From Owenia fusiformis (taxonomy: Eukaryota; Annelida; Polychaeta; Sabellida; Oweniidae), in NCBI GenBank assembly GCA_903813345.2, contig CAIIXF020000008.1:8082366-8146365 (forward strand): a DNA stretch of 64,000 nucleotides. The letters are read 5' to 3'. Positions 20,725 to 32,310 of this stretch are shown here, in pieces. Under the pieces are notes generated by a model, which was not told where the DNA came from, searched no databases, and saw nothing but the letters and a program-made list of their open reading frames with translations. The first letter of the stretch is position 1. Each line of letters begins with the position of its first letter. The translations under genes and the position numbers were made by a program.

Positions 20725-22785
20725 GTCTCACAAGTGAATTATAATTATGATTATGATTTGAGAATATTAGATTAACTTTCTTATTCTGAAGTAGGATCAA
20801 TGTATCAAGGCCACTTCAGATAACCCACCTGTTTAGCAGCATTTTACCTTGAATGAAAAAAGAACATTTCAAAATGAAAAATAACTAAAAAAGGCAAGAG
20901 ATAATAGATTGTCCAGGAATGGAATCATTCAATATTGAAACTCTAAATAGATTTTATTAGGGTTGGTAATTAATTTCTAATTTATTAAAATATTGCATAA
21001 AACAGTGGTTCTCCCAACAATGAAATGTGTTAAGAATTAAGTGAACCCCTCCATACATCAATTTGTCAAACGTCCATTCTTCTGTCAGTCCATCCATTTG
21101 TCCATCTGGAAAATAATTTAAATACTAGTGGACAGATAAGGCAGCATTGTCACAATATAAAAACTCCATAATCCAAATAGTCAAATACTTTGAACCTAAA
21201 AATATGTATATGACACTATGTAAAAAGACTCCAAAGGACTAGGTACATGTATAGTATAGCAAGTGATTTTGAACAGTTACATCTTTCACAATGAGTACTT
21301 TTTGGCCATAAATACAGTGTTTTTTATTAAAATAACATGTTTCCTTTTAAGTGAAGTCCCCATGGTAATAAAAATATCAGTTTAACCCTCTGAAAAATTA
21401 TGGATTAGGACCCCACCTTGTCACTATTTCAAAAAATGATAGGCTCTTTTTAAGTAATAAGGTTAAACATTTTGAAAAGAATGATTGCAAGGGGTCCCTA
21501 TTCATTATTTTTCGAATTGTTCGACTGATATTTTTATTATCCTTGAGAATTCACTTGAAAGATAACATATTGTGTTCATGAGAAATAATGTATTTAAATT
21601 GAGAGAATACTCATGGTGAAAGATATGACCATCTAAAATCACTTGCCAAACTATACCTGGTCCTTTGTGACAATTTTCTAGAAAGTTACTCTCAACTCAT
21701 CTCTTATCATTGTGGACTCTCAAGCCTTTTATCGCATTCAGTAGTATTTAAATGTAACTTAAAGTATCTTAAACTGTAGAATTTGACACATATCATTTCC
21801 ATATAGAACTTAATTGCAGGTTTAGATAGAAATTGACAGTGGACTAGTGGAATCAACAGTGATGCCCTCAAAAGGCAAGAGATAAATCTGATAACCTTTA
21901 ATTACACTGTCAATCTCACTAGTCCATTTTTGAGATATGTATAATAGGGGCGTTTATGTTAATGAGAAATCTTTGAATCTTCAGTAGATAATACTCTGAC
22001 CCCTTCAATTACTCACAGCACTCCAAATATGGGTCAATCATTGCAATCGAAATTTGTAAAAACCAAACAATATTGATAAATGATAATGGTGTACCATGGT
22101 GCCCATATTCACACTGATCAATTCATTTCTACAATGCAATTGCATGTACAAGAATGACATAAATTTCCTGAAGTTCATGGTCACAAGCATGTATGTACTT
22201 CACTCTACCCTAAAAGTTCATGTTCATGAGCTCTTCTTAAATTAATTTTTTTTTAAATCCTATAATAAATATGGTGATATAAAATGACTTAATTGTTAAC
22301 TTTCATTTTCAATTATAACCTGTCCATTGATCGTTGAGAAAATTATATTGTCTTGAAGGCAGAATTTGTCATGGAGGGGTGACAAATTATCACATTTGAT
22401 TAATGAACTTTTCAGATTTTTAAAATTTAGGCTTGAAAAAGAATAAGCCCCCAAAAATCCCAAATTGAAACATTTGAACAATATAAGGCTTGTGGCTCTG
22501 ACTATAATGTAAACTTAGTGACTTTAAGTAGTAATAATAATACAGTAAGTTTAAATGGATTACATGGACACTTTATTATTCAGCTAATATATTATGCCCT
22601 TTGTAATATACATATTCAATAAATTTTTATACATTCACCTTTCAAATTCATCTTTCAAAGGTTAAACACCATGAATAGACAATTGAAAATAATTATTAAA
22701 GATAATGACAAATATCTAATATATTACTTTGATATTAGATAGGCTACTTTAGACTGTCTCTATTAGTGCCATTAATCCTGTTATC
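20725..22785. other. Intergenic; one small foldback, no gene
   Basis: Between the two fuseless paralogues no exon was recognised. A foldback lies at 21232-21667 and a SINE-like tandem repeat begins at about 22790. Confidence 0.5.
21232..21667. mobile_element. Foldback MITE, about 436 bp
   Basis: The arms begin CAAAGGACTAGGTACATGTA on the left and end ACTATACCTGGTCCTTTG on the right. Similarity between the arms extends well over 60 bp with scattered mismatches, and further inward around the GTTTAACCCTCTGAAAAAT region. No target duplication could be assigned. Confidence 0.65.
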
Positions 22786-22789
22786 TTAA

Positions 22790-23610
22790 ACTAGAAAAAC
22801 TGCAACTCCACAGAGTAGCAAATCCCAGCGAACAAAACATATTTTGATTAAAGTAGCTATTTTGAAAATTACTTCTTGAGCAAAGCTTGTTTGTCCCTAG
22901 GCATCAACATGTAAACCATATATGTAAATTAGCATTTGAGTTATCAAAGATTACATTCCTTTTTTACGAAAAATGGCAGTCATTTTTAAATTGAGGTGCC
23001 ATTTCGAAAATCTTTCTCCAACAGAGCTACTGTGTCCCATAGGCATCAGCATATAAATTTTGAACAAAATCCATTCACTGCTATTCGAGTTATCAAAGAT
23101 TACATTTTTTAAGAAAAATGGCGGCCATTTTAAAATTCAGCTACTATCTTGAAAATTCTTTGTCAAACAGAGGTACTGTGTCTGTAGGCATCATCATATA
23201 AAATTTTATCCAAATCTGTTCATTGGTATTTGAACTATCAATAATTATGTTTTTCACGAAAAATGGCTACCATTTTGATATTTAGCAGCCATTTTGAAAA
23301 TCTCATCTTCAGAGTAGCTCCTTTGTCCCTAGGCATCAGCATATAAGATTTGAACCAAATCCACCAACTAGTATTTCAGTTATCAAAGATTATATTTTTT
23401 ACAAAAAATGGTGGCCATTTTGAATTAAGTGGCCATATTGAAAATTCCTTCTCGAGCAGAGGTTCTACACCCATAAGGCATAAGCCTATCAAATGTGAAT
23501 CAAAATCTGTCAACCGGTATTTGAGTTATCACCCGGACAAACAGACGAACAGACAGACGAATGGACGGCTTTCTTATATCCCCCTCGATCTTCGTTCGGT
23601 GGGATAATGA
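22790..23610 (+). repeat. Tandem interspersed repeat, about 147-bp unit, roughly 5 copies
   Basis: Each unit contains a TTATCAAAGATTACAT-like block, an AAAATGGCGGCCATTTT-like block and a CTAGGCATCAGCATATAA-like block. The repeat ends in GGACAAACAGACGAACAGAC and a GTGGGATAATGATAG tail. A second, shorter copy of the same family, also on the plus strand, is at 62098-62745. This kind of repeat is common in molluscan genomes; its class (SINE-like or DNA element) is not clear. Confidence 0.75.
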
Positions 23611-23817
23611 TAGTTCTTACTCAGAGGTTTATTTCTTGAAACCTTGTTGATGAAGTAGATTAAGATGACACACAATTCAGATTAATATCAATGAAAAAAA
23701 GCTTGATAGTGTCTTTCATGAACAGGAATGCCTGGGTCCCATCTATATTCAGATTGGAGAGGTTACTGAGCACACCATACTCTAGCAATCATTGATACTT
23801 TGTCAGTTTTATATTTA

Positions 23818-23973
23818 AGAGTAAAACCTGTTAAGTTGAACCACTCTAGAAGTGAACACCTTTGTAAGTGGAACACTTTTCATAGCCCCAAGACCCGCTG
23901 AATTAATGGAACAACTCCCAAGTGAAACACTTTTTAGAGGTACCAAAGGTGTTCCTTTATACAGGTTTTACTG
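23818..23973. mobile_element. Tigger/pogo-like MITE, 156 bp
   Basis: The ends read GTAAAACCTGTTAAGTTGAA and the inverted TATACAGGTTTTACTG followed by TA. The terminal sequence CAGTAAAACCTG is shared with the copies at 42979-44403 and 37924-38111. Confidence 0.7.
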
Positions 23974-24091
23974 TAGTTGTATACATATACATCAATATTC
24001 AGGTTTATTGCACTCACCCTTTATTACTTTAGAATCATTGAGGGTTTTGAAGGGTTTTGGTTTTAACACCCATAAGGAAAATCACGGAGTG

Positions 24092-24307
24092 TCATAAATT
24101 AGTAACACCAAAAGCACTTTCTCTGTATTCCTTGGATGTGTTAATACGAATGCTATTGTGGTTTTCATCTGTCAGTCCCATATCAAAGTTGTTATTTATT
24201 CCACTGGCCTTGTTATCTTCTGTGTTCTCAGCTGGAGAGTTATTCTTATCAAAAATACCACGTTTTGATGTTGTGCTGTCTGTAACTTCTTGTCTTGGTA
24301 GATTATT
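24092..24307 (-). pseudogene. Paralogue 2 terminal exon (hydrophilic tail), frame still open
   Basis: The acceptor AATGTTTCAG precedes 24307. A phase-0 frame gives 71 residues rich in N, D, S, T and E, ending at TGA 24094-24092. It matches the terminal exon of paralogue 1 in position, phase and composition but not in detailed sequence, as expected of a fast-evolving tail. Confidence 0.6.
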
Positions 24308-24657
24308 CTGAAACATTGATTATAAAAGTGCAAATAGGTAAAATACTGCAGTAAAGATATAAATTGGCAAAGATTTCATTTGAGATAGAATAACATGTGT
24401 ATGACTTAAGCTATATTCTATATGTTCATTTTAATAATGTTTTTAATACATTTTGGAAATTACCCTTTGGCACCTCTGCTAACATAGAATACACATTTGT
24501 AATTCAGGTTCAACTGCACTTATGATAAATATGAGGAATAAAGGTTGGAAAAACTTAAATATCCTTTTCAATCGCTGAAGATAATCTGAGGGCATAGAAG
24601 CTGGTATTATGTCGTGACACCCTGTAGATAAAGTAAATGAAAAGGGAAACTCAACAA

Positions 24658-24710
24658 CGTATTCTGAAGACCTCTTGATATAAACATACTCTGAAGACCT
24701 CTTGATATAA
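24658..24710. repeat. 27-bp direct duplication
   Basis: A CTGAAGACCTCTTGATATAA segment occurs twice in immediate succession. Located in the intron between paralogue 2 exons 2 and 3. Confidence 0.85.
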
Positions 24711-24823
24711 AGATTGATATTAAATGTTATAATATATGAACTTGAAATAAAAATGATTAATAAAAAAAAATAAACATTGATAAATTTTTTTTAAGGTTTA
24801 GGATATTTAGACTCATTACTCAC

Positions 24824-25330
24824 TTTGAACCATTGAGACAAGTACTGCATGGAAAGAATCATATCATCACCACCTTCTTTAATGTCATCTGTAACTATAA
24901 ACTTAGCCCAAATTAGGTATAATTTGTTTGTAGAATTACTGTAGTGTGGAATCCACCACAGTGAAGAAGCCATTTCACATATAAAGGATGGGGTTCAAAT
25001 AGGAATATTTTTACCAACTCCCAAGGACTTCACCACGTTTGGATAATAGCAAAAAACAAAATAAAAATCTTCAAAAATAATCTTGAAGATTTTGTAATTG
25101 CTTTTGCTTAATTTCTGTGATATGCTGGAGGCAGGTATCTTGAAAAGTACCACTATTAAGGCAATTGTGTATCCAATGATAGCAGATCCAAGAGCAAACT
25201 TGGTCCTTTGGCCAGGATATAGTAAGCTATCAGTTAGGGTCCAAAAACCTGTCAACCACACAACAATAAATGTGAGGCAAACAAACTGTGTGAAGACCTG
25301 ATGTTGGAGAAAGTTTCATCAACATTGGAT
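24824..25330 (-). pseudogene. Paralogue 2 exon 2, with three stops and a frameshift
   Basis: The acceptor TTATTTTCAG precedes 25330 and the donor AAA|GTGAGT has GT at 24823-24822, so both splice signals survive. The conserved text includes LTDSLLYPGQRT and a KIPASSISQKLS segment. A tandem pair of TGA codons replaces TGG TGG near the exon start. A frame change follows the FEDFYF region, after which the PHPLYVKWLLH segment of the parental frame can be read. Confidence 0.8.
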
Positions 25331-25871
25331 CTGAAAATAAAATACAAAGATTTAAAGTAATAGTTCTTCAAATTACCTGTAGAAAGATGATTTAAGGTTT
25401 AATGCATTTAATGTAAATTATCTTTTTGCAGCCTATTATCTTCGTACTATATTGTATACATTTTACTAAATAATATAAAAAAGTTATATTCTATCATTAG
25501 ATTACTTAATTGTGCTATTGGATGTTGCCCTTTGTGTTCTCATATGTATTATTGATCCACATGTCTAATTCAGTCGGTTCCATGTCTGAATGAATGGCTA
25601 ATTGATTTACATGTTCAGTATTGAGAATCATTGTATTTTATCTATTATATCTTGGTAGGATAAACCATCATAGTCAATGCATACTAATTGAGAAATAGTG
25701 TTATATCACTTATATGATGATCTGCTCAGAAGAATTATGTGATATTAGCAGACACTGTATATGAGAAATTGTATTTTAGCAATTCAATTAGTTCATGCTG
25801 ACTAACTCACTCAAACTGGGATTAACATGTAATGGTTGCTCATTTGTATTTAGTTAGTGTTTAAAGGACAT

Positions 25872-28434
25872 CACGCGGTAGTATCTCTTCGGGACGTATC
25901 GAAACCACTCCGCCCCGAAAAACCGTTAATTTGAATTTAAAACCTACCCCAGTGTTTGAAAATCAAGGATTGTGAGTCTCACACTTCACCGTTTTTCTTC
26001 AAACTTGTTCCGTACAAAGCTTCACAGAAATACCTTTCAGTCGATACATTGTTTTCGGGTACAAAGTACCTCGTTTTAGCGGCGTTTTGGTCCCCAGCTG
26101 CGAGATAAAGCAAATTTTCATAACTTTCAACTGTAAGTCAAGTTATCTCGCCAGTCTTTTACCCATTCTCGCTCATAATTTCAGAATGGACTCCCATTAC
26201 AACCTTCCATCGCTACGTTTTGATTTTTGGGCATCAAACGCAGCAGTTTCTAAATCATCCACACATCTCTTAAAATTTGACTAATACGTCCCATCACCTT
26301 CCACTACGCCCCGCCGAGTCTATGACTACAAACGTGGAGTTGTATTCTAAAACATTTTGTTCATCGTTGTGTAATTTTACATAGGTTTGCCTTGGTCGAT
26401 TCTTAACACCAGTCTTAAGTTTAGCATACATACGGAGTATAACTATAACTTAAATGTTTGTGAAGATGTTGCTTTTTAACTTTAATTATATGTAATTGTC
26501 CTGTATTTGATTTTGTGAGGAAACCAAGTGTCTGGTTTGAAACACAATAAAATCTGGAATCTTGTTTTGCTAATGTTCAACATAAATAATTTATAAATTA
26601 TCGGCCGAGGGCAGATTAGAGCGGATCAATCAATGATGTACAAAAAGTAACATGTAAAAGAAAAAACGCTATACTATTGTGATGACTATTGCTCTCGACA
26701 GAAAGCTTCAATTTTCATTGCATCATATTTATTTATTTACCTGTATTTAAACAGAGTGGTTTTAAACATATGCAGTTACTACTTAAATGATAATAACACT
26801 ATTTGCTTAATTCTATGAAGAATGTTTTTATAGTTTTTAATATTCTATCGTCCACCGTATTCTCTCCGAATTATTGATCTGGCTATGAATTTTATGCACT
26901 AAACATAAACATGTAATACGTATCAGATTGATACTATACAATATTATATCACAAAGAACATTTTGTTACAATAGATCGGAAATGGATGATAAATCTGATG
27001 AATTTTTGAAAATCGACATTCCCATGTAAACCCATGAGAATTGATATGTTTGTCGCATTTCATACGACAGAATATCCATCAATCTGAGTACTAAAAAGTT
27101 GATACGTTTCTTCAGGTTCAACAAAGTTATAGGTTAGGGTTGTCCAAATCTGCAAAATTTTCCAAAAATCTGTCATCTGATAGATTCTAGTTACAAATTG
27201 ACTCTTGGTACAAATATTTCCACTCTAGACCCCTGGGAAATTTTGCCACGCGTCTCACTTGAAGTTTTGGTAATTTTGACAAATATGCCGTTTTCATAAA
27301 TGTTTTATAACTCAAAATTAAACTGTTGTATTTCAGGAATATGTATTTTTTCTTCATCATGTATGATTTTCAATAACCCTACAGGCACCACTTTTTTTAG
27401 CTAAATCCGTCGGGAAACTTTGCCACGCTTAATTTCAAAATAACGGAGATGTTATCAAAATTGAGCAATATTGGCACAAAAACGTTTCTAGATTCATATA
27501 AAGAATGCATCATCACACAACACTAATTGGTATATAAACAACATCTACTGACTTGGTCTGATAATGTAATATAAAGATTTTAACTGTTGTGTGTCAACCT
27601 TTCTTCTGTATGATTCCATTGGATTACATTTTGAAACGTGTACCATATAAAATGATACATGTTTCTAACGTTATGCTGAAAATAATATAATTGACATCAC
27701 CCATCCTTTCGCATTTTAACATTTTTTCAAGGATAGGGCACTTTAAATGTTTCTTAAAAATATTTTCAATTGTTCAGTTATTAAAATCTTTATATTGCAA
27801 TATCGGGAAATCTAAATTTTAGGGAGATTTTGGACCACCCTATTATAGGTATATTGAAAATGGACAAGAATGGGTAAATCTTAAAACACAATCCGATTGG
27901 TATTTAGAATCGACAATGGCAACCTACAAACGGACACATCAATGGACAAATTGTTTTAGAATGCAACTCTACGTGTATAGTGATAGACTCGGCGGGGTGT
28001 AGTGGAAGATGACGGGACGTATTGGTCAACTTTGAAGAGATGTGTGGATGATTTAGAAACTGCTGCATTTGATGCCCAAAAATCAAGACGTAGCGATGGA
28101 AGGTTGTAATGGGAGTCCATTCTGAAATTATGGGCGAGAATGGGTAAAAGACTGGCGAGATAACTTGACTTACAGTTGAAAGTTATGAAAATTTGCTTTA
28201 TCTCGCAGCTGGGGACCAAAACGCCGCTAAAACGAGGTACTTTGTACACGAAAACAATGTATCGACTGAAAGGTATTTCTGTGAAGCTTTGTACGGAACA
28301 AGTTTGAAGAAAAACGGTGAAGTGTGAGACTCACAATCCTTGATTTTCAAACACTGGGGTAGGTTTTATATTCAAATTAACGGTTTTTCGGGACGGAGTG
28401 GTTTCGATACGTCCCGAAGAGATACTACCGCGTG
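25872..28434. mobile_element. Long-TIR DNA transposon, 2563 bp, 5-bp target duplication
   Basis: The terminal inverted repeats are about 480 bp (25872-26350 against 27955-28434) and nearly identical. The termini are CACGCGGTAG and CTACCGCGTG. GACAT lies immediately outside both ends (25867-25871 and 28435-28439). The 1.6-kb centre contains no transposase-like frame, so the copy is non-autonomous. Five-base duplications and a terminus beginning CAC are both known from Transib-type elements, but no transposase is present to test that. The high arm identity suggests a recent insertion into intron 1 of the pseudogene. Confidence 0.85.
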
Positions 28435-28743
28435 GACATATGAGAATTTTTTTAAATATTTATTTTATGACATATGAGAAAATGGTATCAAACATTTCAC
28501 AGGAGGAAGTAGAAAAGGTTCATATGTTTATGTTCAACATGCATTTAGTGCAACTAATGCATTATGTGACATATAGCAGATTTGGGTTATTGTGTTCTGA
28601 GGCCTCAGTTCTGTGAAAGGCATTAATAAAATTTTGATCTGGCCCAAAATTGTTGACCTTTATATTATGTCAGATCTGATTTTGCATGCAAGCTAGAATT
28701 TGTGCTTAGAGGATCAAGATTTTTAAGAACTTCAAATAATTAC

Positions 28744-29164
28744 CCGAGAGTTAAACCTTGATGTAATGACAAAGTATGGGTCCTTACTGTCAGTAGTACA
28801 CATAATGGAGTGGAATCCTTAAAGTTACATGTCATTTGAAGAAGCACCAATGGGACATATGCAAGTATAATTGATACCGAGGCACTCTAGAGACTAGTCC
28901 CATCATAGAAATTATAAATCTCCCAAACTCCCTTCCAAAAGCTGATACATCCCCAGCTTCCAACATAAATGAACACTCTAGTTACAAGAACATATAGGAT
29001 GATATTCGTTTTCTCCACGTTTTTGCAGAGAAAAAACATGTTGAAGAAGACATGGGGATAATCCAATAAAACCTCCAATAGCAAAAAGCATCCATGCTCG
29101 AATATCATCATTGCTAGGAAATATATGTAGTGGCCAATGAGTTCCCAAGTGCTGGACCAAAATG
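28744..29164 (-). pseudogene. Paralogue 2 exon 1, distal part
   Basis: Reading from 29164 on the minus strand, the frame continues the interrupted protein (WSSTWELIGHYIFPSND), then shifts frame near 29000 to reach SWGCISFWKGVWEIYNFYDG, then hits TAG. The text SIILAYVPLVLLQ follows, matching the fourth hydrophobic segment of paralogue 1. The donor CTCGG|GTAATT at 28743 is at the homologous position. Confidence 0.8.
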
Positions 29165-31041
29165 CAGAGCTGTCAAGTGTCCCGCGAATGGCGGGATTAT
29201 CTCGCGAATTCGATCAAAATTAGGCTAATTCGCGTGTCCCGCAATGTCCCGCGAAGTCCCGCAAATGTGGCTTTCGACCTCCGCGAATTTCCGAAATTGT
29301 TGCAATCCCCTATATTGTGATTATCTAATCTTATATAAGAAGCTAAGTTTTTGCACTTTTGAGGAGTAAAGTTTACCTAATTTTAACTACCTAGCATGCT
29401 GTTGTTTGGTATCAAAATAAAGAGGAAGGGTTCAACTTTCATTTTAATTACGAAAATAGGGATGTAGGTCAAATAGTTCCAACGTTGGCCTTTTTACTAT
29501 CCGTGTGGCCTTCATCTCAGAACTGAGCAAATGTTAGCCTACGCGAGTTACAATAAATGGACGCTGATATCTAGAAAGGGTTTGTAGAAAAAACCGGGTA
29601 CCGGGTAGTAAATCCTCCATGCTGGGTTCAAACTTGGTACCCGGTACCCGGTCAAAAAACGGGTAAGCTTACCTAAAAACAAAACGAATATACGAGTATA
29701 ACATAATTAGATTATCAGAAAACGTGTAAGATATGTTTTGAATTTACAAAAATGTGTGTAACATCCTTCAAAATTGAGCTAGAAGCTTCAAATAAAAAGC
29801 ATATTTTAAGGCTCTTTTCTTCCTCTATCGTCATGACCATATTTTCATCAGTTATGGGGGGGGGGGGTGCGATCGAACCATCGCACCCTCTCCTGGCTAC
29901 GCCTACTGTATGACATTGTAAGACATAACAATTTAGTGGACAATTCAGTGGACATTTTGTCGACAGTTGGGATAACTTAAATTATGATTAATAATCAAAA
30001 TCTTACACATTGCATCATGTAAATTAACACACGTTACCTCTCTGCTAAAGCAACGATAGCAATTTACAGATTTAAATCATAATCAAAACAATTCACGTAC
30101 CAACATACGAACTATTGAAAATAGAGTAAAATTGATTTGCCTTGTTATTCAAATCGTCTTACAATGTCATTGGCGTAGCCAGGTGAGGGTGTGATGGTGC
30201 CCCCCTCCCCCTTCATTACCAATGGAAATATAACCATGATGATAGAGGAAGAAAAGAGGCTTAAAATGCTTTTTATTTGAAGCTTCTATCTCAATTTTGA
30301 AGGAAGTTACATACATTTTTGTAAATTCAAAACAAATCTTACACGTTTTCTAATGATCTAATTATGTTGTATATTCGTATATTTCGTTTTTTGGGTACCC
30401 GGTTTTTTTCGACCGGGTACCAAGTTTGAACCCAGCATTGAGGATTTACTACCCGGTACCCGGTTTTTTCTACAAACCCTATCTAGAAAAGTAACCTCAT
30501 TCCCTATAATTTGATGTAGATTAATCGAAACCCTATACCATGGGCTTTCAATTGAAATAATATTTCTATGCGTATTTTGTGAAGTTATGTTGACGTTTAT
30601 TTAAGTTACAATGTAACGGTGCATTATATTTGATTAATCAGTATCTGAAAGTTTGATTTAAGTACTTTTACACGCTTTTACATTAGTCCAAATCACGCAA
30701 ATCCCTTGAATGTCCCGGGACATCCTGCAAATTTAGGTGGATGTCCCGCGAAATCCCGCAAATTTAGGGCACTTTTTCTAGAAAATTTGTCCCTCTATGA
30801 AGTTTTTGCTGGTAAACCTGTTAACTGTCCCGCAATTAGGGTGTTTGTCCCTCGAATGGTCCCGCGAAATCCCGCGAATTTGATAAAAAAAATTGGCCTA
30901 ATTAGCGCAATCACGCAAATCCCTTAAATGTCCCGCGAAATCCCGCGAATTTAGTAGATGTCCCGCAAAATCCTGCGAATTTTGGGCACTGGGTCTAAAA
31001 AATCTGTCCCGCGAGAAAATCTTTGGGGGTTGACAGTACTG
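29165..31041. mobile_element. Transposon inserted in the fuseless-like pseudogene exon, 1877 bp
   Basis: The termini CAGAGCTGTCAA and the inverted CAGTACTGTCAA are flanked by AAAATG on both sides (29159-29164 and 31042-31047). Removing the element with one AAAATG copy joins the exon in frame and yields FNISFWSSTWE, parallel to FNTSYWAGTWE of paralogue 1, so the boundaries are base-exact. Both arms are dense in TCCCGCGAA-type repeats. The CAGAGCTG terminus is hAT-like, but hAT elements make 8-bp duplications, and six is what is seen. A separate element (29577-30480) is nested inside. Confidence 0.85.
29577..30480. mobile_element. Nested hAT-like foldback, 904 bp, 8-bp target duplication
   Basis: The arms are about 330 bp, with termini AGGGTTTGTAG and CTACAAACCCT. 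ATCTAGAA flanks both ends (29569-29576 and 30481-30488). The arms contain palindromic GGTACC-rich text (ACCGGGTACCGGGTA). No coding content. It inserted into the element at 29165-31041, so it is the younger of the two. Confidence 0.85.
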
Positions 31042-31110
31042 AAAATGAGATATTAAATCCAGCAAAAACTATAAAATTAAGTGGCACATCCAAAACTAAA
31101 GATGTATAAT
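31042..31110 (-). pseudogene. Paralogue 2 exon 1, proximal part
   Basis: The minus strand reads SLVLDVPLNFIVFAGFNISF, aligned with LKVLDIPINFFLFAAFNTSY of paralogue 1. The sequence stops exactly at the transposon boundary. Upstream there is a TAG and no convincing ATG, so the start codon has been lost. Confidence 0.75.
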
Positions 31111-32310
31111 ACTATCTAAATTCTTAATTTTTTATTGGACAGAGAGGTGATTAGTTTTGACTGCTGACCGTACTATGCATTGCCAGTTAGTGAAAGTGTC
31201 CAGATTTGATGATCAGTTTATTATACATTTTTCCCTTTAATTTTTAATGAACATCCAACATTTGTGACACCGAGATACAATCCCTCCAATTATCAATTCA
31301 TAATGTATATTGGCTGATTCCACTTTCAGCTAATGGGGATATTCCCATGAGATAATTTAACAAATAAATGTAGATCTCCGGATGTAATAAATTACATTGC
31401 TTGACACAAAAATAATACCAGGAGGAAACTATTAATCATAGCTTACGAAACATTGCATTACATTACATAAGTCGCAACAATTTATTTTTCAAATACAACC
31501 CCAATACTACATTATTTAGAGTTTTAACAATAAGTATCATCAGTACTGGTATAAACCATTTTCACACAGATATAGACCAATCCAGTGAAATTGATGACCC
31601 TCAATTTCAAGTTGGTAGTTCAGAGAAAATGATATCCATGGACTGTATGTGGTATCCTAATGAATAACTACTTTACTACTTTGTACCTCATGTCTTGTAT
31701 AACAATTGCAGCCTTTGAACTTGGGCTCCCACCCTCATTCAGAGTTTGATGTAAGACATACATGCTTAAAATCATCCACAATTCATAGACCCCTTGGCTT
31801 AAATCCTTTAAAGCTTCACTTGTATCAACAGTTGCACATTAACCCAAAATAATATGTTTTTATGTAGATTTCAATACAAGAAGAATTGATACACAATATT
31901 ATATGTGAAATAAAACCAAAATTCATACCATTCTAGGTCTCTTTTCTCATGACCTTAGTAATAATCTTTGTGAACTCTAACATTCTGATATAAGACATTT
32001 AATGTTGATTTTTATAAGTTTGATCATAACAACAGTCTGTCTATGTCTGTTAAATGCCATTCTTCTGTCCTTATCGAAACCTTCATTAAACAGAATTAGA
32101 AAACTTTTACCCAGGTCAATTTTTTCTGTTTACCTATAATGAGGATTGATCTAGACTATAACGACTACCAGTGAAAAAAAAGCATATAACTATAATATTT
32201 TGTCTGAAACCATTTTGATGTAAGTTCTAATTGCCAACCCCCTTTTAAAAGCTTTTTTAGTAAGCAGCTCTCTATCAAAACACAAGCTCTTGTTCTGGAA
32301 CAATCAACAT
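31111..32310. other. No gene seen; intergenic
   Basis: No exon, repeat or RNA gene was recognised between the pseudogene and the next repeat. Confidence 0.5.

Larger units (their letters stand above)
24092..31110 (-). pseudogene. Fuseless-like paralogue 2, pseudogene split by transposons
   Basis: The three-exon order of paralogue 1 is conserved: exon 1 pieces 31110-31042 and 29164-28744, exon 2 25330-24824, exon 3 24307-24092. Exon 1 is interrupted by a 1877-bp transposon (29165-31041). It also has a frameshift near 29000 and a TAG after DGTSL. Exon 2 has two adjacent TGA codons where paralogue 1 has Trp-Trp (TGG TGG), a frameshift, and a further TGA in the fourth W-x3-W motif. Exon 3 remains open. 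Intron 1 carries a 2563-bp long-TIR element. Several independent lesions show loss of function. The tandem same-strand arrangement indicates local duplication before decay. Confidence 0.8.

Noticed and set aside
26087-28249. ORFs at 26087-26284 (plus) and 27956-28249 (minus) with almost the same translation
   Set aside because: They are mirror images because they lie in the two arms of the long-TIR element; no transposase or other domain is recognisable.
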